A stretch of DNA of 37,263 nucleotides from a virus: the IMG/VR virus record IMGVR_UViG_3300035438_000265, positions 1-37,263 of that record. One strand, given 5' to 3'. Under the pieces are notes generated by a model. It did no database searches and was not told the DNA's origin. It saw nothing but the letters and a program-made list of their open reading frames with translations. A program made the position numbers and the translations under genes. Positions within the stretch are counted from its first letter, which is position 1. The number at the start of each line of letters is the position of its first letter. This document shows positions 5,549 through 11,959 of this stretch, piece by piece.

Positions 5549-7879
5549 ATGACCATCATAGCGAGCATCAAGCAATACACCGAACTCGGCTGGTATCTCG
5601 TCCCGATCCCGGCAGGGCAGAAGGGGCCGACATCCTACGGCTGGAACCAGAAGGACAAGGCGCTCACCGGCCAGGGTGCCATCGACTTCTACTCCAAGAA
5701 TCCGACTTGGAATGTCGGCCTCATCCATCAATGGACCGGCACATGCGCGATCGACATCGATCACATGGAATGGACGCGGATTATTTTCGAGGGGCTGGGC
5801 ATTGACCTCGATGCCTTGATGGCGTCAACCGCGCGTATCCGTGGCCGGGAGGGCCGAGGCAAGCTGATCTTCCGCGCCCATCGGGATGACCTCTCCCGCC
5901 ACTCCATCGCGTGGCCTAACAAGGATGGCCGAGGCAATACGACTGTGTTCGAGTTGCGCGGTGGGCCGGTGCAAGATGTCCTGCCGCCTTCGATCCATCC
6001 CGACACGATGCAGCCCTATGCCTGGGAAGGATTGCCATTCGATCAGATTCCGATCCTGCCGCGTCAACTTCAGATCATGTGGGACGAATGGGACAAGATC
6101 AGACCGCAGATGATGGACCTATGCCCGTGGAAGGTGCGGCCTGAGTATCAAGCCCCGGTTCGGGTTCGCGCGCTCAATCCCGGCACATCCGTGATCGACG
6201 CCTATAATGCAGCGCACAATATTGGCGAATTGCTGGTCAAGTATGGCTACAAGCGCACCGCCCCGAATCGGTATCTCAGCCCGAACAGCGGCACCGGCTT
6301 GGCCGGTTGTAATGTGTTCGACAATAACACCGCCTTCAGCCACCACGGCTCCGACCCGTTCGGCAACGAACATGCTTTCGATTGTTTCGAATTATACCTT
6401 CAGTTCGAGCATGGCGGGAACATGAGCCAAGCGGTCAAACAAGCCGCCGCATTCCTCAACATCACGACCGATCCGAGCCATGAGTGGACGCCCGAGGCGA
6501 AGGTTCAGATTGACCACGGGAAGGCAGCAACTCCCGGCGTGCTGCCTTCCAAACGAACTACCAGCGTCACGCCAGACAATCCGCTGGCATCCATCCCGGC
6601 GCACCTGCTTTCGATCCCTGGCGTGCTGCAAGATGTGGTTCGCTACTATGAGACCACCGCCATCAAGACGCAGCCGCAGTTCGCGGTTCAAGCCGCCATT
6701 GCTCTTGGGGCCGTTGCAATGGGGCGGCGATGGACAACCAGCCAGCGCAACTTTAGCAACCTGTACCTGCTCAATATTGGCGAGACTGGTTGCGGCAAGG
6801 AACACGCCAAGACGGTCATAGAGGCCATGCTTGATGCAGCACAGCTAGGGCATCTGCTAGGGCCAGCCGGTTACACCAGCGCCAGTGGCGTCTTCTCGGC
6901 GCTTATCTCCCGGCCTATTCACGTTTCCGTGATCGATGAGTTAGGCCGAACCCTCAAGTCTGCCGCGAATCGCTCGATGCAGCACAAGGCTGATAGCCTC
7001 ACCGCCATCATGGAGTGCTTCGGGCGGCAGGATGGCGTCTTGCGGCCACAAGGATACGCCACCATCGGCCTAACCAAGGAACAGGCAGAGGCATTCGAGA
7101 AGGTCATCAGAAGACCGTCCTTGACGCTCCTAGGCATGTCTACGCCCAGCGAGTTCTATGGGGCCATCTCAGGCGGCGACATCGCGTCTGGCCTCTTGAA
7201 CCGCTTCCTCATCGTCAAGTCTGAGATTGGCGTTCAGATGAGCCAGGAGCGGCGGATCGTGCCGATTGGCGACCGCATCATCGGATGGCTCCAAGAACAG
7301 GCACAGGCGCACTCTGGGGCTGGAAACCTGACCGGCACCAATACCTATGACATGCCGCCCGATCCCGTCGAGGTGCCCTTTACAAGGCCAGCAATGGACA
7401 TCTTGCGGGACTATGAGGCCGAACTGGTCGGAGCGATTAAGAGCGAGGGCGAAACCGGCCTCGAGGCGATGTACAACCGCAGCCGTGAGATCGCCATGCG
7501 GGTCAGCCTGATTGTCGCTAGGTCACTGGGCGAGACCGAGATCGGACCTGAGCCCATGCAGTGGGCGATTGATTATGTCAGGTTCTACAACCGGCGCGCC
7601 ATCGCCATGTTCCGGGACAACATGGCCGAGAGCAGCCATCAGGCGATCTGCAAGGCCGTTATTGCCAAGCTTAGGGCATCCGGTCTCAAGGGGCTGACGG
7701 AATCCGAACTGGGCAACCGCATCTCTGCGTTCGATGCCTTGACGCTCCGAGACCGTGGTCAGGTGATGGACAAGCTGGTTGCAGACTACGGCATCCAATG
7801 CCGCCATACCAACAAGGGACAGCGAGGCAGACCGAGAATGGCGTGGTTCATCCCGGCACCTGACGCCACGGAAGATTGA
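5549..7879 (+). CDS. Bifunctional primase-polymerase / DUF3987-like helicase (replicative primase-helicase)
   Basis: 776 aa. The N-terminus (LGWYLVPIPAGQKGP, then AIDID at residues 67-71) is an archaeo-eukaryotic-type prim-pol domain of the 'bifunctional DNA primase/polymerase' family. The C-terminal half contains a P-loop, NIGETGCGKE (about 411-418), and a Walker B VIDELGR (about 461-466), as in DUF3987/virulence-E-like ATPases. Together they form a single-chain primase-helicase for phage replication. The last ~90 residues look like a winged-helix DNA-binding end (GLTESELGNRISAF, ending RPRMAWF). The ATG lies 1 base after the methyltransferase stop. An intrinsic terminator follows. Confidence 0.88.
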   Translation: MTIIASIKQYTELGWYLVPIPAGQKGPTSYGWNQKDKALTGQGAIDFYSKNPTWNVGLIHQWTGTCAIDIDHMEWTRIIFEGLGIDLDALMASTARIRGREGRGKLIFRAHRDDLSRHSIAWPNKDGRGNTTVFELRGGPVQDVLPPSIHPDTMQPYAWEGLPFDQIPILPRQLQIMWDEWDKIRPQMMDLCPWKVRPEYQAPVRVRALNPGTSVIDAYNAAHNIGELLVKYGYKRTAPNRYLSPNSGTGLAGCNVFDNNTAFSHHGSDPFGNEHAFDCFELYLQFEHGGNMSQAVKQAAAFLNITTDPSHEWTPEAKVQIDHGKAATPGVLPSKRTTSVTPDNPLASIPAHLLSIPGVLQDVVRYYETTAIKTQPQFAVQAAIALGAVAMGRRWTTSQRNFSNLYLLNIGETGCGKEHAKTVIEAMLDAAQLGHLLGPAGYTSASGVFSALISRPIHVSVIDELGRTLKSAANRSMQHKADSLTAIMECFGRQDGVLRPQGYATIGLTKEQAEAFEKVIRRPSLTLLGMSTPSEFYGAISGGDIASGLLNRFLIVKSEIGVQMSQERRIVPIGDRIIGWLQEQAQAHSGAGNLTGTNTYDMPPDPVEVPFTRPAMDILRDYEAELVGAIKSEGETGLEAMYNRSREIAMRVSLIVARSLGETEIGPEPMQWAIDYVRFYNRRAIAMFRDNMAESSHQAICKAVIAKLRASGLKGLTESELGNRISAFDALTLRDRGQVMDKLVADYGIQCRHTNKGQRGRPRMAWFIPAPDATED

Positions 7880-7903
7880 CCTAGGGACATGCGCTAGTGG
7901 CAG

Positions 7904-7932
7904 GGCCTCGGAGCGATCCGGGGCCTTTTCTT
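7904..7932 (+). terminator. Intrinsic terminator after the primase-helicase
   Basis: A 9-bp stem (7904-7912 with 7917-7925, one G-T pair) is closed by a GCGA tetraloop of the GNRA type and followed by TTTTCTT. It lies 25 bases after the primase stop and ends the early rightward operon. Confidence 0.85.
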
Positions 7933-8057
7933 ATTTAACGGGCCTTATTCGAGGGCAGGGCGTCACCCCCTAAATGGATCGTGCAAGTGCTTGATGTTGC
8001 TAGTGTTGTATATATATAGAGAGAATTATACTATTTATATATATTACAGTACCACCA

Positions 8058-8082
8058 CCCCACCACCCACCACCACCCACCC
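8058..8082 (-). other. G-quadruplex motif on the minus strand
   Basis: The plus strand reads as C runs separated by single A bases. The minus strand contains four runs of three or more G (8082-8080, 8078-8076, 8068-8066, 8061-8058) with loops of 1, 7 and 4 bases. This fits the usual G3+N1-7 rule. It lies next to the A/T-rich tract at 8007-8046. Confidence 0.6.
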
Positions 8083-8140
8083 GTCCGGGACTCCCCTTCC
8101 GCCTTCACCCATAAATCATTTAATTGCCTTTAATCCCGTG

Positions 8141-8260
8141 AAATGCCTAAGCCATTGAAAGCACAAGCAAATCTGCCATTCTTTGGCGGTTTCTCGGCTA
8201 CGCCGTATATTCGCCGTTAATTAAAAGCCCAACAATTTCAAAGGCTTAGGATTGGCATTT
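8141..8260. other. Long imperfect stem enclosing a nested hairpin
   Basis: CCTAAGCC (8146-8153) pairs with GGCTTAGG (8243-8250), TTGAAA (8155-8160) with TTTCAA (8236-8241), and AAATGC (8141-8146) with GCATTT (8255-8260). The result is about 20 pairs with one A-A mismatch and a 4-5-base bulge. Inside the 75-base loop, GGCG (8185-8188) can pair with CGCC (8212-8215) around CGGC-TAC-GCCG (8195-8205). It could be an origin structure or a structured RNA. The flanking promoter evidence does not settle which. Confidence 0.5.
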
Positions 8261-8277
8261 ATGGGGATAGCACTTTC

Positions 8278-8330
8278 TTGCACTTTCCCGCAACATGACG
8301 CTTGCATATTTCTGCAAGGTATGGGATAAG
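8278..8330 (+). promoter_or_regulatory. Early-type promoter with two TTGCA-N7-GCAA repeats
   Basis: TTGCAT (8302-8307), 17 bases, GATAAG (8325-8330) with TGG just before it: the same TTGCAn-N14-TGn plan as the divergent promoters at 4307-4339. Two inverted repeats of one form, at 8278-8293 and 8302-8317 (24 bases apart), overlap or abut the -35 box. The second (TTGCA-TATTTC-TGCAA) nearly copies 4311-4326. It would start transcription near 8337, just before AAGGGAG and the ATG at 8357. Confidence 0.6.
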
Positions 8331-8356
8331 GGGACATCAACAAGGGAGAGACGCAG

Positions 8357-8485
8357 ATGACGAACCTGAAAGAAAAGTTTGAAGCTTACTTCGCGGACCT
8401 CAAGGCTGATGCCAAGCGCGAGGGCTACACCGTAAACAAGCGGGCAGAGTGGGTGCGCTGGGTTGAGAAGAGCAAGGAAGACTAA
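8357..8485 (+). CDS. Small hypothetical protein (42 aa)
   Basis: A 42-aa charged protein beginning MTNLKEKFEAYFADLKADAK and ending VEKSKED. AAGGGAG lies about 8 bases before the ATG, and an early-type promoter is directly upstream, so it is very likely expressed. It is highly charged and helical, with no recognised family. It is the first gene of the middle block. Confidence 0.7.
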   Translation: MTNLKEKFEAYFADLKADAKREGYTVNKRAEWVRWVEKSKED

Positions 8486-8487
8486 CC

Positions 8488-8506
8488 GAGGGGCCTAGCG
8501 CCCCTC
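8488..8506 (+). other. Short hairpin between small genes
   Basis: GAGGGGC (8488-8494) pairs perfectly with GCCCCTC (8500-8506) around a 5-base loop, 2 bases after the stop of the 42-aa gene. No T run follows; the next bases are C/A-rich. It is therefore not a standard terminator and may trim or protect the mRNA. Confidence 0.5.
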
Positions 8507-8532
8507 ACCCACCCACCCAATAGGAGCCACCA

Positions 8533-8754
8533 ATGACCAACGACCAAGCCGTACTCGAAACCGCCTACGCCGCATTCAACATCGGAAGCACCGGCTTCTG
8601 CGGCTACGTCTCCGAGCGCGCCACCGGCCTCTGCATCAGCCGCACCGAAGCCGCAGCCATCGCAGCCAAGGCCTCCACCGCCGCCGAGTTCCTCAATATC
8701 TGGAACAACGAGGAAATGTGGCAGGATTGCCACAACGGTATCGACGCACTCTAA
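8533..8754 (+). CDS. Hypothetical protein (73 aa)
   Basis: Soluble, alanine-rich protein (TRTEAAAIAAKASTAAEF-like helix in the second half) with two cysteines in the first half (FCGY and GLCIS) and one near the end. AGGAGCC precedes the ATG. No family recognised. It belongs to the plus-strand block of small genes; a longer antisense frame here is a shadow. Confidence 0.65.
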   Translation: MTNDQAVLETAYAAFNIGSTGFCGYVSERATGLCISRTEAAAIAAKASTAAEFLNIWNNEEMWQDCHNGIDAL

Positions 8755-8767
8755 GGGAGAACTACCA

Positions 8768-9010
8768 ATGACCACCGCAGCCGACATCCTTGCCAAAGGC
8801 CACGCCGCAATGGCCGAACTCGCCACCCGCCCACGCAAGCCGCCCCAGACCGGCGAGGAAGCCACTCTCGTCATCGAAGAGATGCGCCGCCACACCAAGT
8901 CCAAAGCCGCCCGCCTCCGCATGGCCGACATGGCCATCAGCATCGGCAACCTGACGCCCCGCGCACGTTCGATCTGGATCGTTTATAGGGCAGAGGAGGC
9001 CTCGAAGTGA
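8768..9010 (+). CDS. Hypothetical protein (80 aa)
   Basis: A helical, basic protein (RKPPQTGEEATLVIEEMRRH, then KAARLRMADMAISIGNL). GGGAGAACTACC precedes the ATG. Its stop overlaps the GTG start of the next gene in GTGA, so translation is probably coupled. No domain recognised. Confidence 0.65.
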   Translation: MTTAADILAKGHAAMAELATRPRKPPQTGEEATLVIEEMRRHTKSKAARLRMADMAISIGNLTPRARSIWIVYRAEEASK

Positions 9011-9210
9011 CTGGCCAGCCCAAGCCAAGCGGACGTCCGCCCAAGTATCCGTGGCGCATTATCGAAGTGGGCGAATCCTTCTTCGCTCCCGGTCGCAGTT
9101 CCAAATCACTCCAGCACGATGCCGCCCGCTACTACCGCCCCCGCCGCTACACTTGCCGCAAGATCAGCCTGAGAGGCATCATCGGCACCAAAGTCACGAG
9201 GACCGAATGA
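9007..9210 (+). CDS. Hypothetical basic protein (67 aa)
   Basis: Starts with GTG at 9007, overlapping the previous stop by 4 bases. Begins TGQPKPSGRPPKYPW, followed by RIIEVGESFFAPG and an arginine/tyrosine-rich second half ending RGIIGTKVTRTE. The GESFF segment and size resemble small phage proteins of unknown role. Its end overlaps the next start in ATGA. Confidence 0.65.
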   Translation: MTGQPKPSGRPPKYPWRIIEVGESFFAPGRSSKSLQHDAARYYRPRRYTCRKISLRGIIGTKVTRTE

Positions 9211-9452
9211 CCGCCACATGGACCCCTATCGCCAAAGGCGACCGCAAGCCCGAAGGATGTGTCCTCGTAACCTGTACCTACGAGACCAGCAAATTCGAGC
9301 TTGCCATGTTCGGCGGTCCCGTCGAAACTTTCCACCGCATTCGCATCGCCCGATGGAATAAAACAAGCCAACGGTGGCACGATGACGGGCCCCGAGGCGA
9401 GAAACTCAATAACGTCACCGCATGGATGCCACTTCCGGAACCTCACCAATGA
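9207..9452 (+). CDS. DUF551-like protein (81 aa)
   Basis: Starts at ATG 9207, overlapping the previous stop. The pattern W-x-P-I near the start (TWTPIAKGDRKPEG), a central hydrophobic VLVTCTYE, and VTAWMPLPEPHQ at the end is the DUF551 signature, common in phages and prophages with no known function. An in-frame extension back to 9051 is rejected because it overlaps the previous gene fully and adds no conserved sequence. Confidence 0.75.
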   Translation: MTATWTPIAKGDRKPEGCVLVTCTYETSKFELAMFGGPVETFHRIRIARWNKTSQRWHDDGPRGEKLNNVTAWMPLPEPHQ

Positions 9453-10015
9453 CCGACTTCGCCGTCAAAGTCACCGTTCGCAACGCCAGACTCCTCCGCG
9501 CCATCAAGGCCGCAGGGTTTGCTACACAAGCCGATTTTTCCCGCTTCATGGGGAAGTCGCCGCAACATATCAACGCGATTATAAATTTCCGCGAAAAGCC
9601 CATCGCCAACGGCGACTGGTCAGAACTCGCAATGGATATCTCCTCTGCACTCCGCATCGAGCCGGAAGAACTCTGGCCGCACCACATGCGAGACTTGCTA
9701 ACAGCCCGCAACTCCATCGAGGCAGAGATCGACGCCGAGCAACTCGCTCAGATCGCCGCACCGTCCAGCCTCGAAGTAGACAAGCCGCTTCTCGCCAAGC
9801 TGGTCGCTGCCATCACCCACCCAAAGCGCCGCGCCATGATCGAAGCCCGCTTCGGGCTCAACGGCGAGCCGGAAAGGACGCTCGAAGAGATCGCCAAAGA
9901 CTATGGCGTCACGAGAGAGCGCATCCGGCAGAACGAATGGAAGGCCATCCGCGAGATGAGGGAAAAGGCTAGACGCATGGGCATTGAAGTGCCAAAGCAT
10001 CCATATCGATACTGA
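9449..10015 (+). CDS. XRE-like HTH fused to sigma-70 region 4-like domain, putative transcription regulator
   Basis: 188 aa from ATG 9449 (ATGA overlap with the DUF551 gene). Residues about 1-85 look like a Cro/C1-type helix-turn-helix (FATQADFSRFMGKSPQHINAII, then WSELAMDISSALRI and EELWP). Residues about 145-180 (ERTLEEIAKDYGVTRERIRQ followed by an arginine/lysine helix) are a sigma-70 region 4 helix-turn-helix. Region 2 of a true sigma factor is absent, so it cannot melt promoters by itself; it would act as a -35-binding activator or anti/co-sigma. It is the last gene before a strong terminator and a putative late promoter, which suits a middle-to-late switch. Role inferred. Confidence 0.8.
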   Translation: MTDFAVKVTVRNARLLRAIKAAGFATQADFSRFMGKSPQHINAIINFREKPIANGDWSELAMDISSALRIEPEELWPHHMRDLLTARNSIEAEIDAEQLAQIAAPSSLEVDKPLLAKLVAAITHPKRRAMIEARFGLNGEPERTLEEIAKDYGVTRERIRQNEWKAIREMREKARRMGIEVPKHPYRY

Positions 10016-10052
10016 TCCCCCTGCGGTTTACTCCTCCCGCCGCAGCAACTAG

Positions 10053-10079
10053 CCCCGCCCTTGTGGCGGGGTTTTTTTT
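10053..10079 (+). terminator. Strong intrinsic terminator after the sigma-like gene
   Basis: CCCCGCC (10053-10059) pairs with GGCGGGG (10065-10071) around a 5-base loop, followed directly by eight T. Its loop and right arm also form the -35 box of the promoter at 10061-10089, so termination and initiation are interlocked. Confidence 0.95.
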
Positions 10080-10089
10080 GCTCTATATT
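10061..10089 (+). promoter_or_regulatory. Putative late promoter 1, driving a leaderless mRNA
   Basis: TTGTGG (10061-10066), 17-base spacer, TATATT (10084-10089). The ATG of the next gene begins at 10097, 7 bases after the -10 box, where the transcription start is expected. No Shine-Dalgarno sequence can be seen. The same boxes recur at 15573-15601 and 23607-23636. Confidence 0.65.
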
Positions 10090-10096
10090 GCGCCGC

Positions 10097-10294
10097 ATGA
10101 CAGCAGACGAACTCATCCAATGGCGCACCTCGGTTGCCCTATCAAAGCGTAAGGCAGCAGAGGCCCTTGGCCTCGCACGCAATACGTTCCGAGCCTATGA
10201 AACCGGCAAGCAGCCGATTCCGCGATACATCGAACTTGCCGTTAAGGCAGTTCAGAAAACCGACAATAAAAAGGACAGCAATGCTGACCTATAA
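10097..10294 (+). CDS. XRE-family HTH protein (65 aa)
   Basis: A helix-turn-helix of the Cro/C1 type covers about residues 15-40 (SKRKAAEALGLARNTFRAYE). The start is set at ATG 10097. An upstream TTG in the same frame lies inside the terminator and is rejected. There is no ribosome binding site, and the ATG sits at the predicted transcription start, so translation is probably leaderless. The 3' end overlaps the methyltransferase start by 14 bases. Confidence 0.75.
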   Translation: MTADELIQWRTSVALSKRKAAEALGLARNTFRAYETGKQPIPRYIELAVKAVQKTDNKKDSNADL

Positions 10295-11579
10295 GCTGAT
10301 TCCAACCGCCGACCTCATCCCGTACGCCCGCAACAGCCGGACGCACTCCGATGCCCAGGTCACAAAGATCGCATCCTCGATCAAAGAGTTTGGCTTCATC
10401 AATCCGGTGGTGACGGACGGCAAGAATGGCATCGTGGCGGGACACGGGCGCGTCCTGGCGGCGAACAAGCTGGGACTGAAGGAAGTGCCGTGCGTTGAGG
10501 CAAGCCACCTCACGGAGGCCCAGAAGCGCGCCTATGTCATTGCTGACAACCGGATGGCGCTCGATGCCGGATGGGACATTGATCTGCTGAAAGTCGAACT
10601 TGGTGACTTGCAGGGCATGGACTTCGATCTGTCCCTTACCGGCTTTGATCCCGGCGAACTTGAGAACTTCCTCGCGGAGAAGACCGAGGGCTTGACCGAT
10701 CCGGATGCGGTGCCGGAAACGCCAGCCAATCCGGTGACTGTGCTGGGTGACGTTTGGCTGATGGGCAAGCACCGGCTGATGTGCGGTGATAGCACTAGCG
10801 TGGATGCCATGCAGACTTTGGTTCAAAACCAATTGGTCGATATGTGGCTTACAGATCCACCCTATAACGTCGCCTATGAGGGAAAGACAAAAGACGCTCT
10901 CAAGATTCAGAACGACGAAATGGGAGATGATCAATTCCGTCAGTTCCTGAGAGATGCGTGCGTGACAGCAGACACCGTCATGAAACCAGGCGCTGTGTTT
11001 TACATCTGGCACGCCGATTCGGAGGGATACAATTTCCGTGGTGCGTGCCATGACGCCAGATGGAAGGTGCGTCAGTGTTTGATTTGGAAGAAGTCAACAA
11101 TGGTCATGGGCCGTCAAGATTATCACTGGAAGCACGAGCCGTGCCTCTACGGATGGAAAGAGGGAGCCGGTCATCTCTGGGCGACCGACCGCAAGCAGAC
11201 CACCATCCTAGAATTCGATAAGCCAGCGCGCAACGGCGAGCATCCGACCATGAAGCCGGTCGCACTCTTTGCCTATCAGATGCTCAACAATACGAAGGGC
11301 GGTGACGTTGTGCTGGATAGCTTCGGCGGTTCCGGAACAACTATGATCGCAGCAGAAGAGCACGGGCGTTATGCCCGCCTCATGGAACTAGACCCGCGTT
11401 ATTGCGATGTCATCGTCAAACGCTGGCAGGAATTCACCGGCAACAAGGCAACGCTCGAATCCACCGGCCAGACATTTGAGGATGTCGCTTCCAACCGCTA
11501 TGATTGGAAGAAGGACAGCGCCGCATCATATGATGTTGCCATAGCCGAAAAACGCAAGGAACTTGAGGCCTCGACATGA
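10281..11579 (+). CDS. ParB-domain DNA adenine (N6) methyltransferase
   Basis: 432 aa. The N-terminal ~90 residues form a ParB/sulfiredoxin-like nuclease fold (TADLIPYARNSRTHS, then GHGRVLAANKLG). A typical phage MTase follows, with catalytic TDPPYN (about 191-196) before the AdoMet-binding SFGGSGTT (about 347-354), the beta-class order. It probably methylates adenine in phage DNA. Together with the C5 enzyme this gives the phage two modification activities. AAGGA precedes the ATG, and the stop overlaps the small terminase start (ATGA). It stands just upstream of terminase, where such enzymes are often found. Confidence 0.88.
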   Translation: MLTYKLIPTADLIPYARNSRTHSDAQVTKIASSIKEFGFINPVVTDGKNGIVAGHGRVLAANKLGLKEVPCVEASHLTEAQKRAYVIADNRMALDAGWDIDLLKVELGDLQGMDFDLSLTGFDPGELENFLAEKTEGLTDPDAVPETPANPVTVLGDVWLMGKHRLMCGDSTSVDAMQTLVQNQLVDMWLTDPPYNVAYEGKTKDALKIQNDEMGDDQFRQFLRDACVTADTVMKPGAVFYIWHADSEGYNFRGACHDARWKVRQCLIWKKSTMVMGRQDYHWKHEPCLYGWKEGAGHLWATDRKQTTILEFDKPARNGEHPTMKPVALFAYQMLNNTKGGDVVLDSFGGSGTTMIAAEEHGRYARLMELDPRYCDVIVKRWQEFTGNKATLESTGQTFEDVASNRYDWKKDSAASYDVAIAEKRKELEAST

Positions 11580-11959
11580 CCGAAGAAACCAAAGGCAAGC
11601 TAGGCCGCAAGCCTCACGCACCGACAGACGCGCAGCGCCAGCTGGTCTCGCTCCACGCAACGGTCGGCACCACGCATGAGAGCATTGCCGAAATCCTCGG
11701 CATCCACAAAGAGACGCTCTACAAGTATTATTCCGCTGAACTGAAGCAAGCCAGGGACAAGGCCAACGCAACCATCGGAGGTGCGCTCTTCAACAAGGCA
11801 AAGGCTGGCGATACAACCGCCATGATCTTCTGGCTCAAGACGCGCGCACGCTGGCGCGAAACCGTGGACATCTCGAACGAGGATGGATCGCTAAGACCGG
11901 AGCCAGTCGCCGCCGCCGTCCTTGCTGCGCTCAACAAGATTTACGATGACGCCGAGTGA
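11576..11959 (+). CDS. terS: Terminase small subunit
   Basis: 127 aa. An N-terminal helix-turn-helix (ESIAEILGIHKETLYKYY) is followed by helices (ELKQARDKANATIGGALF) and a WLKTRARWRE segment, as in many phage small terminases that recognise the packaging site. It overlaps the methyltransferase stop by 4 bases, and the large subunit start lies within its end. Confidence 0.85.
   Translation: MTEETKGKLGRKPHAPTDAQRQLVSLHATVGTTHESIAEILGIHKETLYKYYSAELKQARDKANATIGGALFNKAKAGDTTAMIFWLKTRARWRETVDISNEDGSLRPEPVAAAVLAALNKIYDDAE

Larger units (their letters stand above)
7880..8356. other. Gene-free 477-bp region, candidate replication origin / control region
   Basis: This is the only long non-coding stretch in the genome. 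In order it holds the primase terminator, an A/T-rich tract (8007-8046, with TATATATATA), a C-rich ACC/ACCC tract (8051-8082), a further A/T-rich part, a long imperfect inverted repeat (8141-8160 with 8236-8260), two TTGCA-N7-GCAA repeats (8278-8317) and a promoter. The position after the primase-helicase, an easily melted tract and the strong secondary structure are typical of phage origins, but none is decisive. Confidence 0.5.

Noticed and set aside
8051-8082. CRISPR-like or tandem iteron repeat in the ACC/ACCC tract
   Set aside because: The units are only 3-4 bases and irregular. It fits a simple C-rich tract with quadruplex potential better than spaced repeats.
8488-8506. Intrinsic terminator after the 42-aa gene
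   Set aside because: The stem is perfect, but there is no T run after it and the next gene has no promoter of its own that I can see.
8482-8949. 155-codon minus-strand frame over the small plus-strand genes
   Set aside because: Low-complexity Gly/Ala/Trp sequence. The plus-strand genes have ribosome sites and tight stop-start overlaps.
10242-11051. 269-codon minus-strand frame
   Set aside because: Opposite the ParB/adenine methyltransferase gene, which has clear catalytic motifs.
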